The notes beneath the pieces are model-generated. The model was given only the letters and a program-made list of their open reading frames with translations, searched no databases and was not told where the DNA came from. Below are positions 1-8,187 of a stretch of DNA of 47,241 nucleotides, in pieces. Both the position numbers and the translations under genes were made by a program. Source of the stretch: Proluteimonas luteida (lineage in GTDB: Bacteria > Pseudomonadota > Gammaproteobacteria > Xanthomonadales > Xanthomonadaceae); the NCBI RefSeq assembly GCF_021191695.1, contig NZ_JAIWPT010000024.1, forward strand, positions 1 through 47,241, read 5' to 3'. Numbering within the stretch: the first letter of the stretch is position 1; every line of letters begins with the position of its first letter.

Positions 1-94
1 TTCCGACGTGCCGAATCTACGCAACAAGCTCGATGGCTTCAGGGCGGGTACGGCATCGTCGGAACCTCCCGGATCACCGGGAGAGTCTGCCTGA
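1..94 (+). CDS. Possible 3' end of a gene entering from the left
   Basis: An open frame runs from the window edge (first complete codon at base 2) to a TGA at 92-94. Its last residues are rich in Gly, Ser, Pro and Glu (ending PGSPGESA), as in a disordered C-terminus. A terminator-like palindrome follows within 20 bases, which fits a gene ending here on the plus strand, convergent with lpdA. Thirty residues are too few to recognise a family, and chance cannot be excluded. Confidence 0.3.
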   Translation, partial: SDVPNLRNKLDGFRAGTASSEPPGSPGESA

Positions 95-111
95 TCAGGG
101 CTGACTCCAAG

Positions 112-173
112 ACACAAGGGCGGGTCTCGACCCGCCATTGTGTCGCCCGGCGTGGCGGGTCGGGACCCGCCCT
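112..173. repeat. Palindromic intergenic repeat, GGCGGGTC/GACCCGCC type
   Basis: Two back-to-back palindromes. The first pairs ACACAA-G-GGCGGGTC with GACCCGCC-A-TTGTGT around a 2-base centre (112-143). The second is GGCGGGTC-GG-GACCCGCC (154-171). A related element lies at 23017-23073. It sits between two convergent genes, so the transcript hairpins could also terminate both, although no T-run follows. Confidence 0.75.
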
Positions 174-216
174 ACCTCCGGCGATTGACTCGCAGCCTCT
201 CGGCCGGGCGAAGAAC

Positions 217-2103
217 CTATTTCTTCTTCGGGATGTAGAGGTCGGTGATGGTGCCGTCGTAGACCTCGGCGGCCATCGCCACCGATTCGCTGAGCGTGGG
301 ATGCGGGTGGATGGTGTGGCCGATGTCGGCGACCTCGGCGCCCATCTCGATCGCCAGCGCGGCCTCGGCGATCAGGTCGCCGGCATGCACGCCCACGATG
401 CCGGCGCCGACGATGCGGTGCGTGGCCTCGTCGAAGATCAGCTTGGTGAAGCCCTCGGTGCGGCCGATGCCGATCGCGCGGCCGCTGGCGGCCCACGGGA
501 ACTTGCCGACGCCGACCTTCAGGCCCTTGGCCTTGGCCTCGGTCTCGGTGATGCCGACCCACGCGATCTCCGGATCGGTGTAGGCGACCGACGGGATCAC
601 CCGCGCGACCCACTCCTTCTTCTCTCCTGCGGCGACTTCCGCGGCCAGCTTGCCCTCGTGCGTGGCCTTGTGCGCCAGCATCGGCTGGCCGACGAGGTCG
701 CCGATCGCGAAGATGTGCGGCACGTTGGTGCGCATCTGCGCATCGACGGCGATGAAACCGCGCTCGCCGACCCGCACGCCGGCGTTGCCCGCGCCGATCT
801 TCGCGCCGTTGGGCGTGCGGCCGACGGCGACCAGCACGCGATCAAAGAGCTTGGTGTCGGGAATGCTGTCGCCGTCGAACGTGACGACGATGCCGCTCGA
901 GTCCGCCTTGGCCTCGACCACCTTGGTCTTCAGGTGCACCGACACGCCCTGCTTCTTCAGCCGGTCGGCCAGCGGCTTGACCAGGTCCTTGTCGGCGCCG
1001 GGCATCAGCTGGTCGGCGAGTTCGACGACGGTGACCTCGGCGCCGAGCGCGTGGTAGACCGTCGCCATCTCCAGGCCGATGATGCCGCCACCGACGACCA
1101 GCAGCTTGTCCGGCGTCTCGGCCAGTTCCAGCGCGTCGGTCGAATCCATGACCCGTGGGTCGTCCCACGGGAAGCCGGGAAGCTTCAGCGCCTGCGAGCC
1201 GGCGGCGATGACGCACTGCTCGAAACGGACCAGCGTGGTCTTGCCGTCGTCGCCGGTCACCTCGATCTCGTTCGCCGACACGAACTGGCCGGTACCGGTG
1301 ACCACGCGGACCTTGCGCTGCTTGGCCATGCCGGCCAGGCCCTTGGTCAGCTGGCCGACGACCTTCTCCTTGTAGGCGCGCAGCTTGTCGAGCGCGATCG
1401 TCGGCGCGCCGAACTCGACGCCGTAATCGGACGCATGCCTGGCCTGGTCGATGACCTCGGCGGCATGCAGCAGCGCCTTCGACGGAATGCAGCCGACATT
1501 GAGGCAGACGCCGCCGAGCGTGGCATAGCGCTCGATCAGCACGGTATCCAGGCCAAGGTCGGCGGCGCGGAACGCCGCGGTGTAGCCGCCGGGACCGGAG
1601 CCGAGCACGACGATGCGGCATTCGACGTCGGCCTTGCGGCCGGTCGACGGCGAGGCCTTGACCGGTTCCGGCTCGGCGGGTGCACGGTGCGAGCGGGTGA
1701 CGGGGGGGTTGCTGCCGGGGGCGTCGCCTTTGCTCCCTCCCCCGCTCGCGGGGGAGGATTGGGGTGGGGACGCTTTGTCGCCTTTGCCCTCACCCGACGC
1801 GCGCTGCGCGTCGACCTCTCCCGCAGGCGGGAGAGGTGATTCGGTCGCCGCATCCTTGGCATCACCGCTCTCCACGATCGCGACCACACTGCCTTCCGAC
1901 AGCGTGTCGCCGACCTTGACCTTCAGTTCCTTCACCACGCCTGCAGCCGACGACGGCACTTCCATCGTCGCCTTGTCCGATTCCAGCGTCACCAGGCCCT
2001 GGTCGACCGCGACGGTATCGCCGACCGCGACCAGCACCTCGATCACCGGCACGTCGTCGTAGCCGCCAATGTCGGGGACTTTCACTTCGAGGGTCTTGGC
2101 CAT
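217..2103 (-). CDS. lpdA: Dihydrolipoyl dehydrogenase (E3) with N-terminal lipoyl domain
   Basis: E3 of the pyruvate dehydrogenase complex: it reoxidises dihydrolipoyl groups with FAD and NAD+ in the cytoplasm. The 628-residue product starts with a lipoyl domain (residues 1-80, lipoyl Lys44 in ESDKATM), then a low-complexity linker (81-160), then the flavoprotein. Visible are the FAD loop GSGPGG near 169, the redox pair Cys200/Cys205 in GGVCLNVGCIPSK, the NAD loop GGGIIG, and the C-terminal base motif HPHPTLSE. E3 with a fused lipoyl domain is known in Neisseria and Xanthomonas relatives, so the length (plain E3 is about 475) is expected. The start ATG overlaps the TGA of the preceding GNAT-nitrilase gene by one base, implying translational coupling. 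The linker contains a genomic repeat in frame (1733-1839), and the lipoyl domain is almost identical to that of aceF. Confidence 0.97.
   Translation of the reverse strand: MAKTLEVKVPDIGGYDDVPVIEVLVAVGDTVAVDQGLVTLESDKATMEVPSSAAGVVKELKVKVGDTLSEGSVVAIVESGDAKDAATESPLPPAGEVDAQRASGEGKGDKASPPQSSPASGGGSKGDAPGSNPPVTRSHRAPAEPEPVKASPSTGRKADVECRIVVLGSGPGGYTAAFRAADLGLDTVLIERYATLGGVCLNVGCIPSKALLHAAEVIDQARHASDYGVEFGAPTIALDKLRAYKEKVVGQLTKGLAGMAKQRKVRVVTGTGQFVSANEIEVTGDDGKTTLVRFEQCVIAAGSQALKLPGFPWDDPRVMDSTDALELAETPDKLLVVGGGIIGLEMATVYHALGAEVTVVELADQLMPGADKDLVKPLADRLKKQGVSVHLKTKVVEAKADSSGIVVTFDGDSIPDTKLFDRVLVAVGRTPNGAKIGAGNAGVRVGERGFIAVDAQMRTNVPHIFAIGDLVGQPMLAHKATHEGKLAAEVAAGEKKEWVARVIPSVAYTDPEIAWVGITETEAKAKGLKVGVGKFPWAASGRAIGIGRTEGFTKLIFDEATHRIVGAGIVGVHAGDLIAEAALAIEMGAEVADIGHTIHPHPTLSESVAMAAEVYDGTITDLYIPKKK
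1733..1839. repeat. Intergenic-type repeat embedded in the lpdA linker
   Basis: Two hairpin modules lie side by side inside the coding sequence. One has CCTCCCCC pairing with GGGGGAGG (1736-1757). The other has CTCTCCCGC pairing with GCGGGAGAG near the 1839 end, plus a GACGCGC/GCGCGTC hairpin. The wording, CCCTCACCC and GATTGGGGTGGGG flanking such hairpins, is that of a repeat usually found between genes in these bacteria (recalled, not searched). Read on the minus strand it encodes about 36 Pro/Ala/Ser/Gly-rich residues (roughly 89-124) of the E3 linker without breaking the frame. Confidence 0.7.
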
Positions 2104-3719
2104 CACGGGTTCTCCGGGGGTTGCGTCGGATCGGGGGCCGCCACGCGCGACGCCGGGCGCCGGGCCCAGGTCAGCGAGTAGAGATCGTGGCGGCGATCGT
2201 TGAGGTTCTGTACCGTGCCGTCGTTGCGGGCAACGGTCAGGTCGTTGAGGCGCAGGTCGGCGAAGGCCACCTGCTCGACGTTCGGCGTGGTGTCGGCGGC
2301 GATGCCGTCGCGCGCGAACGGGAAATCGCTCGGCGTCAGGATGCAGCTCTGCGCGTACTGGATGTCGAAGTTGTTGACGCCCGGCAGGTTGCCGACGTTG
2401 CCCGACAGCACCACGTAGCACTGGTTCTCGATCGCGCGCGCCTGCGAGCAGTAGCGCACCCGCAGGTAGCCCTCGCGGGTATCGGTGCAGAACGGCACGA
2501 ACAGGATCATCGCGCCCTGGTCGACGAGGTGGCGGCCGAGTTCGGGGAATTCGCTGTCGTAGCAGATCATCACCCCGATCGGCCCGCAGTCGGTGATGAT
2601 CGCCTGCGCGCTGTCGCCGCCGCCGATGCCCCACCAGGTGCGTTCGTTGGGCGTGGGATGCAGCTTGTCGCGGGTGTGCAGCGAACCGTCGCGCAGCGCG
2701 ACGTAGCAGATGTTGCGCACCTGGGCGTCGGCGCCGGCATTGGTGCGCGTGGGATGCGAGCCGCCGATGATGTTGATGTTGTGGCGCACCGCCAGCTCGC
2801 TGAGCAGCGTCGCGAAGCGCTCGGTATAGCCGGTCAGCGCCAGCATCGAGTCCTGCGGCGACAGCGGCCGGTTCTCGACCGACAGCAACTGCAGCGTGAA
2901 CAGTTCCGGGAACACCACGAAATCGGCGCGGTAGTCGGCGGCGATGTCGACGAAGTATTCGACCTGGGTCGCGAACTCGTCGAACGAGGCCACGCGCCGC
3001 TGCTGGTACTGCACCGTCGCTACGCGTACCGAATCGGGCAACGGCCGCTGGCTGCCGCGGGTGCTGGCGTTGGGATCGATCTTGGGATTGCGCCAGACCA
3101 GGTGCGCCGCGTAGCCGCGCGACTCGAGGTCGGACGGCTGGTAGCCGGGCAGCACGCCGATCAGCTCGAAGCCGTTGCGCAGCTGGAAGCTCAGCGCGCG
3201 GTCGCGGATGCGGCCGGCGCGGACGTCGTCGACATAGGCGCGCACGTCACCGCCGTAGCGCTTCGCGCGGCGCGCGAAGCCGGGCAGGCGGCCGCCGAAC
3301 ACGATGCCCTTGAGCCCGAGCTCCTGGCACAGCCGCTTGCGCAGTTCGTACAGCCGCCGGCCGATGCGCAGGCCGCGATGCTGCGGGTCGACGCAGACCT
3401 CCATGCCGTACAGCCAGTCGCCGGTCGACAGGTGCCGCGACGCATAGCCGCCGCCGGAGATCTCCAGCCAGCGGTGCGGCGCCATCGCGCTCTTCTCGTC
3501 GATGCGGAACGTCGCGCAGTAGCCGACCGCGACATCCTCGTAGATCGCGACGAACATGCCCTGCGGGAACTGCGCGATCTGTCCGGTCAGCATCTCGACG
3601 GTATAGCCGCCGTCGACGCCGTACACGCGCTCGGACAGCGCGACGATCGCCGGGATGTCGGCGACTTCCGCCGGACGCACCGTCAGGCGCGCCTGTTCGC
3701 GCGGGGACGCCTCGCCCAC
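2103..3719 (-). CDS. GNAT acetyltransferase fused to a nitrilase-superfamily hydrolase
   Basis: A two-domain protein of 538 residues. The N-terminal half (about 10-200) is a GNAT fold with an acetyl-CoA pyrophosphate loop (QHRGLRIGRRL, 113-123). The C-terminal half (about 230-510) is a carbon-nitrogen hydrolase with the full triad: Glu272 in FPELF, Lys352 in RDKLHPTPNE and Cys386 in MICYDSEFPE. This matches the RimI-fused nitrilase branch, whose substrates are not established. It lies between aceF (17-base gap) and lpdA (1-base overlap), so it is cotranscribed with the PDH complex. I chose GTG at 3719 because it is the first in-frame start after the aceF stop; a second GTG 13 codons downstream is possible. 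A role in protein or lipoyl-domain modification would be guesswork. Confidence 0.9.
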   Translation of the reverse strand: MGEASPREQARLTVRPAEVADIPAIVALSERVYGVDGGYTVEMLTGQIAQFPQGMFVAIYEDVAVGYCATFRIDEKSAMAPHRWLEISGGGYASRHLSTGDWLYGMEVCVDPQHRGLRIGRRLYELRKRLCQELGLKGIVFGGRLPGFARRAKRYGGDVRAYVDDVRAGRIRDRALSFQLRNGFELIGVLPGYQPSDLESRGYAAHLVWRNPKIDPNASTRGSQRPLPDSVRVATVQYQQRRVASFDEFATQVEYFVDIAADYRADFVVFPELFTLQLLSVENRPLSPQDSMLALTGYTERFATLLSELAVRHNINIIGGSHPTRTNAGADAQVRNICYVALRDGSLHTRDKLHPTPNERTWWGIGGGDSAQAIITDCGPIGVMICYDSEFPELGRHLVDQGAMILFVPFCTDTREGYLRVRYCSQARAIENQCYVVLSGNVGNLPGVNNFDIQYAQSCILTPSDFPFARDGIAADTTPNVEQVAFADLRLNDLTVARNDGTVQNLNDRRHDLYSLTWARRPASRVAAPDPTQPPENP

Positions 3720-3736
3720 GCCGGGCGCCCCCGGGC

Positions 3737-5155
3737 TTACAGCAGCACCCGGCGCATGTCGCCGAGCAGCTGCGCGAGGGTCGCGGCGAAGCGCGCGGCC
3801 GCGGCGCCGTCGATGACGCGATGGTCGTAGGACAGCGACAGCGGCAGGACCAGGCGCGGCTGGAACGCCTTGCCGTCCCAGACCGGCTTGATCGACGACT
3901 TCGACACGCCGAGGATCGCCACTTCCGGCGCGTTGACGATCGGCGTGAAGCTGGTGCCGCCGATGCCGCCCAGCGAGCTGATCGAGAAGCAGCCGCCCTG
4001 CATGTCGGCCGGGCCGAGCTTGCCCTCGCGCGCCTTCTTCGCCAGCGCCGAGGTCTCCTGCGCGATCTCGATGACGCCCTTCCTGTCGGCATCGCGGATC
4101 ACCGGCACCACCAGGCCGTTGGGCGTGTCGGCGGCGAAACCGATGTGGAAGTACTTCTTCAGCGTCAGCGTCTCGCCGGCCGCGTCGAGCGAGCTGTTGA
4201 AACGCGGATACTGCTTGAGCACCGCGACCGAGGCCTTGATCAGGAACGCGAGCATGGTCAGCTTGATGCCGGCCTTCTCGTTTTCCTTGTTGAGCTGCAC
4301 GCGCAGCGCCTCGAGATCGGTGATGTCGGCATCGTCGTGCTGGGTGACGTGCGGGATCATCGCCCAGTTGCGCGCGAGGTTGGCCGCGGAGATCTTCTGG
4401 ATGCGGCCCAGTTCCTGGGTCTCGACCTCGCCGAACTTGGCGAAGTCGACCTTCGGCCACGGCAGCAGGTTCAGGCCGCCACCGCCCACCGCAGGCGCAC
4501 CGGCCGCCGTCTTCGCGCCGCCGGCCAGCACGCCCTTGACGTACTGCTGCACGTCCTCGCGGACGATGCGGCCGGCGCGGGCGCTGCCCTTGACCTGCGC
4601 CAGGTCGACGCCGAGCTCGCGCGCAAACAGCCGCACCGCGGGGCTGGCATAGGGCACCTTGTCGGGCAGGATCGCGTCGGCGTCGAAACGCACCGGTGGC
4701 TGGCCGCTGCCCGCCTGAGCACCGGCCTGGCTGTTGTCGATCGAGGCCTGGGCGATGTTGTCCGGCGTCTGCGACACCTCGACCGGCGCCACCTGTGCGC
4801 CGGTTTCCGCGGCCGGCCGCACGTCCTGCGGTGCTTCGGGCTCGGCACGCGGCGGCTGTGCCTCGCCTTCGCCGGTGCTCCCGCCCGCACCGGCGCTCTC
4901 GTCCGCGCCGGCGTCCGCACTCTCGATGATCGCGACCACGCCGCCTTCCGACAGCGTGTCGCCGACCTTGACCTTCAGTTCCTTCACCACGCCTGCAACC
5001 GACGACGGTACTTCCATCGTCGCCTTGTCCGATTCCAGCGTCACCAGGCCCTGGTCGACCGCGACGGTATCGCCGACCGCGACCAGCACCTCGATCACCG
5101 GGACATCGTCATACCCGCCAATGTCGGGAACGCGTGCTTCTTTCAGGTCGGCCAT
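3737..5155 (-). CDS. aceF: Pyruvate dehydrogenase E2, dihydrolipoamide acetyltransferase
   Basis: The E2 core of pyruvate dehydrogenase, which transfers acetyl groups from lipoyl-lysine to CoA. It has one lipoyl domain (1-80, Lys44), an Ala/Pro/Glu-rich linker, the peripheral-subunit-binding domain (about 165-205, YASPAVRLFARELGV) and the catalytic domain (about 230-472) ending in SYDHRVIDGAAA with catalytic His445 and Asp449. Length 472. One lipoyl domain instead of the three of E. coli E2 fits the extra one carried by E3. The ATG is preceded by GGAGGG at good spacing. It heads the aceF/GNAT-nitrilase/lpdA operon; E1 (aceE) is not next to it in this window, so it must be encoded elsewhere or beyond the edge. 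Confidence 0.96.
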   Translation of the reverse strand: MADLKEARVPDIGGYDDVPVIEVLVAVGDTVAVDQGLVTLESDKATMEVPSSVAGVVKELKVKVGDTLSEGGVVAIIESADAGADESAGAGGSTGEGEAQPPRAEPEAPQDVRPAAETGAQVAPVEVSQTPDNIAQASIDNSQAGAQAGSGQPPVRFDADAILPDKVPYASPAVRLFARELGVDLAQVKGSARAGRIVREDVQQYVKGVLAGGAKTAAGAPAVGGGGLNLLPWPKVDFAKFGEVETQELGRIQKISAANLARNWAMIPHVTQHDDADITDLEALRVQLNKENEKAGIKLTMLAFLIKASVAVLKQYPRFNSSLDAAGETLTLKKYFHIGFAADTPNGLVVPVIRDADRKGVIEIAQETSALAKKAREGKLGPADMQGGCFSISSLGGIGGTSFTPIVNAPEVAILGVSKSSIKPVWDGKAFQPRLVLPLSLSYDHRVIDGAAAARFAATLAQLLGDMRRVLL

Positions 5156-5568
5156 GCGGCCCTCCGGGCATGTCGGGGCCCGCTATTGTGGCCCCCTGCC
5201 CGCGCCGCGCCAACTGTTGTCTGGCGCGGCGGTCCGCGACCGCGCGCCGGCCCCCCGTCGCCCCCCGGCCGCGCACCTTCGCCACCGTGCCATTTGTGCG
5301 CGGTACAGCCAGTCCTCCACGGCGATACGCATCACGAACCGCGCCGCGAACGGCTTCCTGCTGAACGCGGTGCGCAGGTTCCCGAAGACGCCGTGAAGAG
5401 TTCGATTGCCTTCAGGAACCGCAAACCGGCGATTCAGCCGACGCTCGCCAGCATGGCCCCGCCTTCCCGCAGAGGAAGGTCGCGACGCCGGCTCCGCCGG
5501 GCGCGACAACGCGATCGCCGGCCCGCCCCCGCGGTGCCGGCGCTGCAGAACCCAGAGGAGAACTCCCC
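5156..5568. other. Divergent intergenic region between aceF and the OmpW gene
   Basis: About 410 bases of GC-rich sequence holding the promoters of two divergent genes. I see no credible coding frame, no RNA gene and no convincing -35/-10 pair. A purine-rich ribosome-binding site (AGAGGAGA, about 5554-5561) serves the plus-strand gene. Confidence 0.5.
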
Positions 5569-6231
5569 ATGTTGAAGTCGAACATCCTGAAATCGAGCCC
5601 GCGTGCACTGGCCCTTGCCACCCTGGCAACCTTCGCCGTCTCGTCGGCGGCCTTCGCCCAGGACAGCTTCGCCCCGAACGGCGGCGACACCGCGTCGGGC
5701 AAGCGCGTCTCGATCGTCGGCGGCGCGACGTTGCTGCAGCCGACCAAGCACAGCAGCAACGACGGCATCGAGGTCGACGGCGGCCCGACGCCGACCGCCT
5801 CGGTGTCCTACCACTTCACCGACAACATCAGCGCCGAGCTGTGGGGCGCGCTGGACAAGTTCGACCACCGCGTGCGCGGGCCGGAAGGCAAGATCGGCAC
5901 CGTCGAGCAGCAGCCGATCGCGCTCAGCGGCCAGTACCACTTCGGCCAGGCGGACAACACCTTCCGCCCGTTCGTGGGCCTGGGCTACCACCACTCCAAC
6001 ATCAGCGGGGAAGACCTCAACCCCGGTGGCGACCATGTCGGCCTGACCACGCCCAAGGGCGCGATCGGCACCGTCGGCCTGGACATGAACATCACCCCGA
6101 CCTGGTTCGCGCGCGCCGACGCCCGCTACCTGCGCAGCCGCGCGGACGTACGCGAGGCCGGCGCCAACACCGGACAGGAACTCAAGCTCGATCCGTGGAC
6201 CGTCGGCGTGGGTATCGGCGCACGCTTCTGA
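5569..6231 (+). CDS. ompW: OmpW-family outer-membrane beta-barrel protein
   Basis: A 220-residue protein with a signal peptide (hydrophobic segment, cleavage after SAAFA near residue 30). The mature part shows alternating amphipathic strands: VSIVGGATLL near the start, PTASVSYHFTDNISAELW, FRPFVGLGYHHSNI, PTWFARADARYL. It ends in GVGIGARF with the C-terminal Phe used for barrel assembly. OmpW proteins form small 8-strand barrels that pass hydrophobic solutes and respond to stress. The strong ribosome-binding site and downstream terminator make it a single-gene unit. The family is clear from overall pattern; specificity cannot be read. Confidence 0.85.
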   Translation: MLKSNILKSSPRALALATLATFAVSSAAFAQDSFAPNGGDTASGKRVSIVGGATLLQPTKHSSNDGIEVDGGPTPTASVSYHFTDNISAELWGALDKFDHRVRGPEGKIGTVEQQPIALSGQYHFGQADNTFRPFVGLGYHHSNISGEDLNPGGDHVGLTTPKGAIGTVGLDMNITPTWFARADARYLRSRADVREAGANTGQELKLDPWTVGVGIGARF

Positions 6232-6257
6232 TCCTCTCTCTCCAGAGTCGTGCCCGG

Positions 6258-6286
6258 AAGGACCCGCTTCGGCGGGTCCTTTTTTT
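6258..6286 (+). terminator. Rho-independent terminator after ompW
   Basis: AAGGACCCGC pairs with GCGGGTCCTT around a TTCG tetraloop (6268-6271), followed by an uninterrupted T-run to 6286. It lies 27 bases after the ompW stop. Confidence 0.95.
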
Positions 6287-6330
6287 GGTTCTTCTCCGAA
6301 GTCCGGGGAAGATGGCCACCCCGATCCTGC

Positions 6331-6446
6331 GTAGGTCGGCCCCGCGCGGCCGACGCGCGCGACGTCCGGATCCACGAGGTGACGCTGGATCCCGCCTGCG
6401 CGCTCGGGCCGTAATTCCCGGCGTCGGGGGCGTTGCCCCGACCTAC
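6331..6446. repeat. GTAG-ended REP-like pair
   Basis: An inward-facing pair: GTAGGTCGGCC...GGCCGAC at the left end and GTCGGGGGC...GCCCCGACCTAC at the right, separated by about 70 bases. The GTAG/CTAC ends and hairpin stems match the units of the array at 11430-11743 and resemble SMAG/REP elements that RAYT transposases are thought to spread. It fills most of the 320-base gap between ompW and the next gene. Confidence 0.75.
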
Positions 6447-6554
6447 GATCGAAACTTCCGGTGATCGGCGACGACGTTTCCTGTGGGGCATCGCCTGCAC
6501 GATATCCGCAAGGCGGCGCCGGAAGCAGCCTTCCCCCGGACGCCAATGGCGGTT

Positions 6555-7343
6555 TCAGTCGCCGATCAGGCGCAACCCGAACGTGAGCCAGCCGTCCTCG
6601 ATGTATTGCAGGCTGCCGCCGATGTCCAGGCCGACCGTCATCGGGTTGGCGAAGAACGCGTCGGCCTGCGCCGCGCTCAGTCCGTAGCTCGTGGTGAGCA
6701 GGCGCCGCGAGATGCCGGCGATGCATACCGACGAGTCGCGCTCGTGGCGCACGACGCGGGTATCGGCCGGCAACGGCAGCTCCAGGGTCTCGGTCGCGGT
6801 CAGCGGGATCGTCAGCCGGCCGGCCAGCGGCGCGTCGGTGTTGGGGTCCACCAGTCCGGGCGCGGACAGGGCCGCGTTGTCGATGGTCAACGTCGGGCGT
6901 ACCGACAGCCGGCCGACGACGGCGGCCCCGCCTGGTGGATTCGGATTGGCGTAGGTCGCACGCAGATACGGCGACAGCCACGGGCACAGCAGCGAATGGC
7001 TGGCGTTGGCCGGCAGGCGGATGCGGACCACGGCATCGTGCTGGAAATAGCTCGTCTGCGGCGCGGGCAGCGCGACCACGCAGCGCGTGGCCTGGGTGGT
7101 GCCGCTGGTGGTCAGGCTGGGGTCGCAGACAGGGTCGAGTGCGACGTCGGCCTGCATCACGCCAAGCCAGCGCAGCGTACGCCCGAACGAGGCGGCGTCG
7201 CCGACGTCGGCGGTGAGGACGGGAAGGCGCCGCTGGCCGGCGGCATCGTCAGCGGACGGGGTGACCTGGCCGCCGGCGACCGCAGTGGCGGACGCGGCGC
7301 AGACCAGGGCGCAACCCAGAAACAGAAAAGGAACAACACGCAT
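6555..7343 (-). CDS. Secreted protein of unknown function
   Basis: A 262-residue product. The ATG at 7343 is preceded by GGAG at 8 bases and begins directly with a signal peptide (MRVVPFLFLGCALVCAASATAVAGG), which favours it over an upstream start. The mature part has four to five cysteines (in CDPS, RCVV, LLCPW, SVCI), suggesting disulphides in the periplasm, and ends with strand-like segments (GLDIGGSLQYIEDGWLTFGLRLIGD) reminiscent of a beta-rich or envelope protein. I do not recognise a family. It stands alone, convergent with ompW. Confidence 0.7.
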   Translation of the reverse strand: MRVVPFLFLGCALVCAASATAVAGGQVTPSADDAAGQRRLPVLTADVGDAASFGRTLRWLGVMQADVALDPVCDPSLTTSGTTQATRCVVALPAPQTSYFQHDAVVRIRLPANASHSLLCPWLSPYLRATYANPNPPGGAAVVGRLSVRPTLTIDNAALSAPGLVDPNTDAPLAGRLTIPLTATETLELPLPADTRVVRHERDSSVCIAGISRRLLTTSYGLSAAQADAFFANPMTVGLDIGGSLQYIEDGWLTFGLRLIGD

Positions 7344-7496
7344 TCGAACGCTCCATGACGACGTCCGCGCACTGCGGACCATCTCCAGGGAACGGGAAAC
7401 GGCGCCCGGACCCGACAGACGGCGGCATCAGGCGTCCGCGCCGCCACCACGGGCATTCGACGACGGTCGCGCGAGGCAGGCGATGCTCTCACCCGC

Positions 7497-8036
7497 TCAG
7501 CGCAGCCAGCGCCCCAGCCGCCGCTGCAGCAACCAGGCATAGGCGGCGTGGTAGCCCAGGACCAGGCCGGCGACCGCGAACAGGCTGGCCTGGTCGCCGA
7601 GCAGGCCCCATTGCGCCAGTGCCTCGTGCTGGCCGGACATGCGCTGCACCAGTTGCCAGATCGCCACGCCGATGCGTGCAACCACCACCAGGGTCAGCCC
7701 CAGCACCAGCCAGCGGTTGGGCGTGTACCAGACGTTGCCCGGCTGGTGCTCGACCCGGGTCAGTGCCCAGCCCAGACCGCCGAGCAGCAGGCCGGCCAGC
7801 ACGCCGATCGCGGCATAGGCGAAGGCATGGTCGACCAGCAGGCTGGTCGCCAGCATCGCGCCCAGGAACAGCAGCGTCGACGCCGGGATCAGGACCGCGT
7901 TGAGCCGGGTCAGCCAGCGCAGCGGCCGCCGCCGCGACGTGCCGACGCGATAGCGGTTCCACAGCGCCAGCGGCCACAGCAGTACCGCGGCGCACAGCAG
8001 GAGCAACAGGACGAGGAACAGCAGCAGGATCGGCAT
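7497..8036 (-). CDS. Inner-membrane protein, possibly DUF1453-like
   Basis: A 179-residue polytopic membrane protein. Hydrophobic helices lie at about 1-25, 45-65, 70-90, 110-130 and near the C-terminus, with basic loops (RYRVGTSRRRPLRW) on the presumed cytoplasmic side and a conserved-looking segment VWYTPNRWLVLGLTL. The pattern recalls DUF1453/CcdC-type proteins, recalled rather than searched. The ATG at 8036 begins directly with a hydrophobic helix, so I prefer it to an in-frame upstream ATG. Function unknown. Confidence 0.65.
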   Translation of the reverse strand: MPILLLFLVLLLLLCAAVLLWPLALWNRYRVGTSRRRPLRWLTRLNAVLIPASTLLFLGAMLATSLLVDHAFAYAAIGVLAGLLLGGLGWALTRVEHQPGNVWYTPNRWLVLGLTLVVVARIGVAIWQLVQRMSGQHEALAQWGLLGDQASLFAVAGLVLGYHAAYAWLLQRRLGRWLR

Positions 8037-8187
8037 CGCGCCAGCATGCCGGTTGCGGCGTGCAGAAGGCGAGCAGGGCCGGCATGCGCCGCCTCTCCGC
8101 GCCTCGGGACGCCCGCCCGGGCATGCGCGCGCGGTCGTCGTCCCGGCCACGGCGCGGCAACCGGCACCGTCCGTGCCGGCTGCCGCG

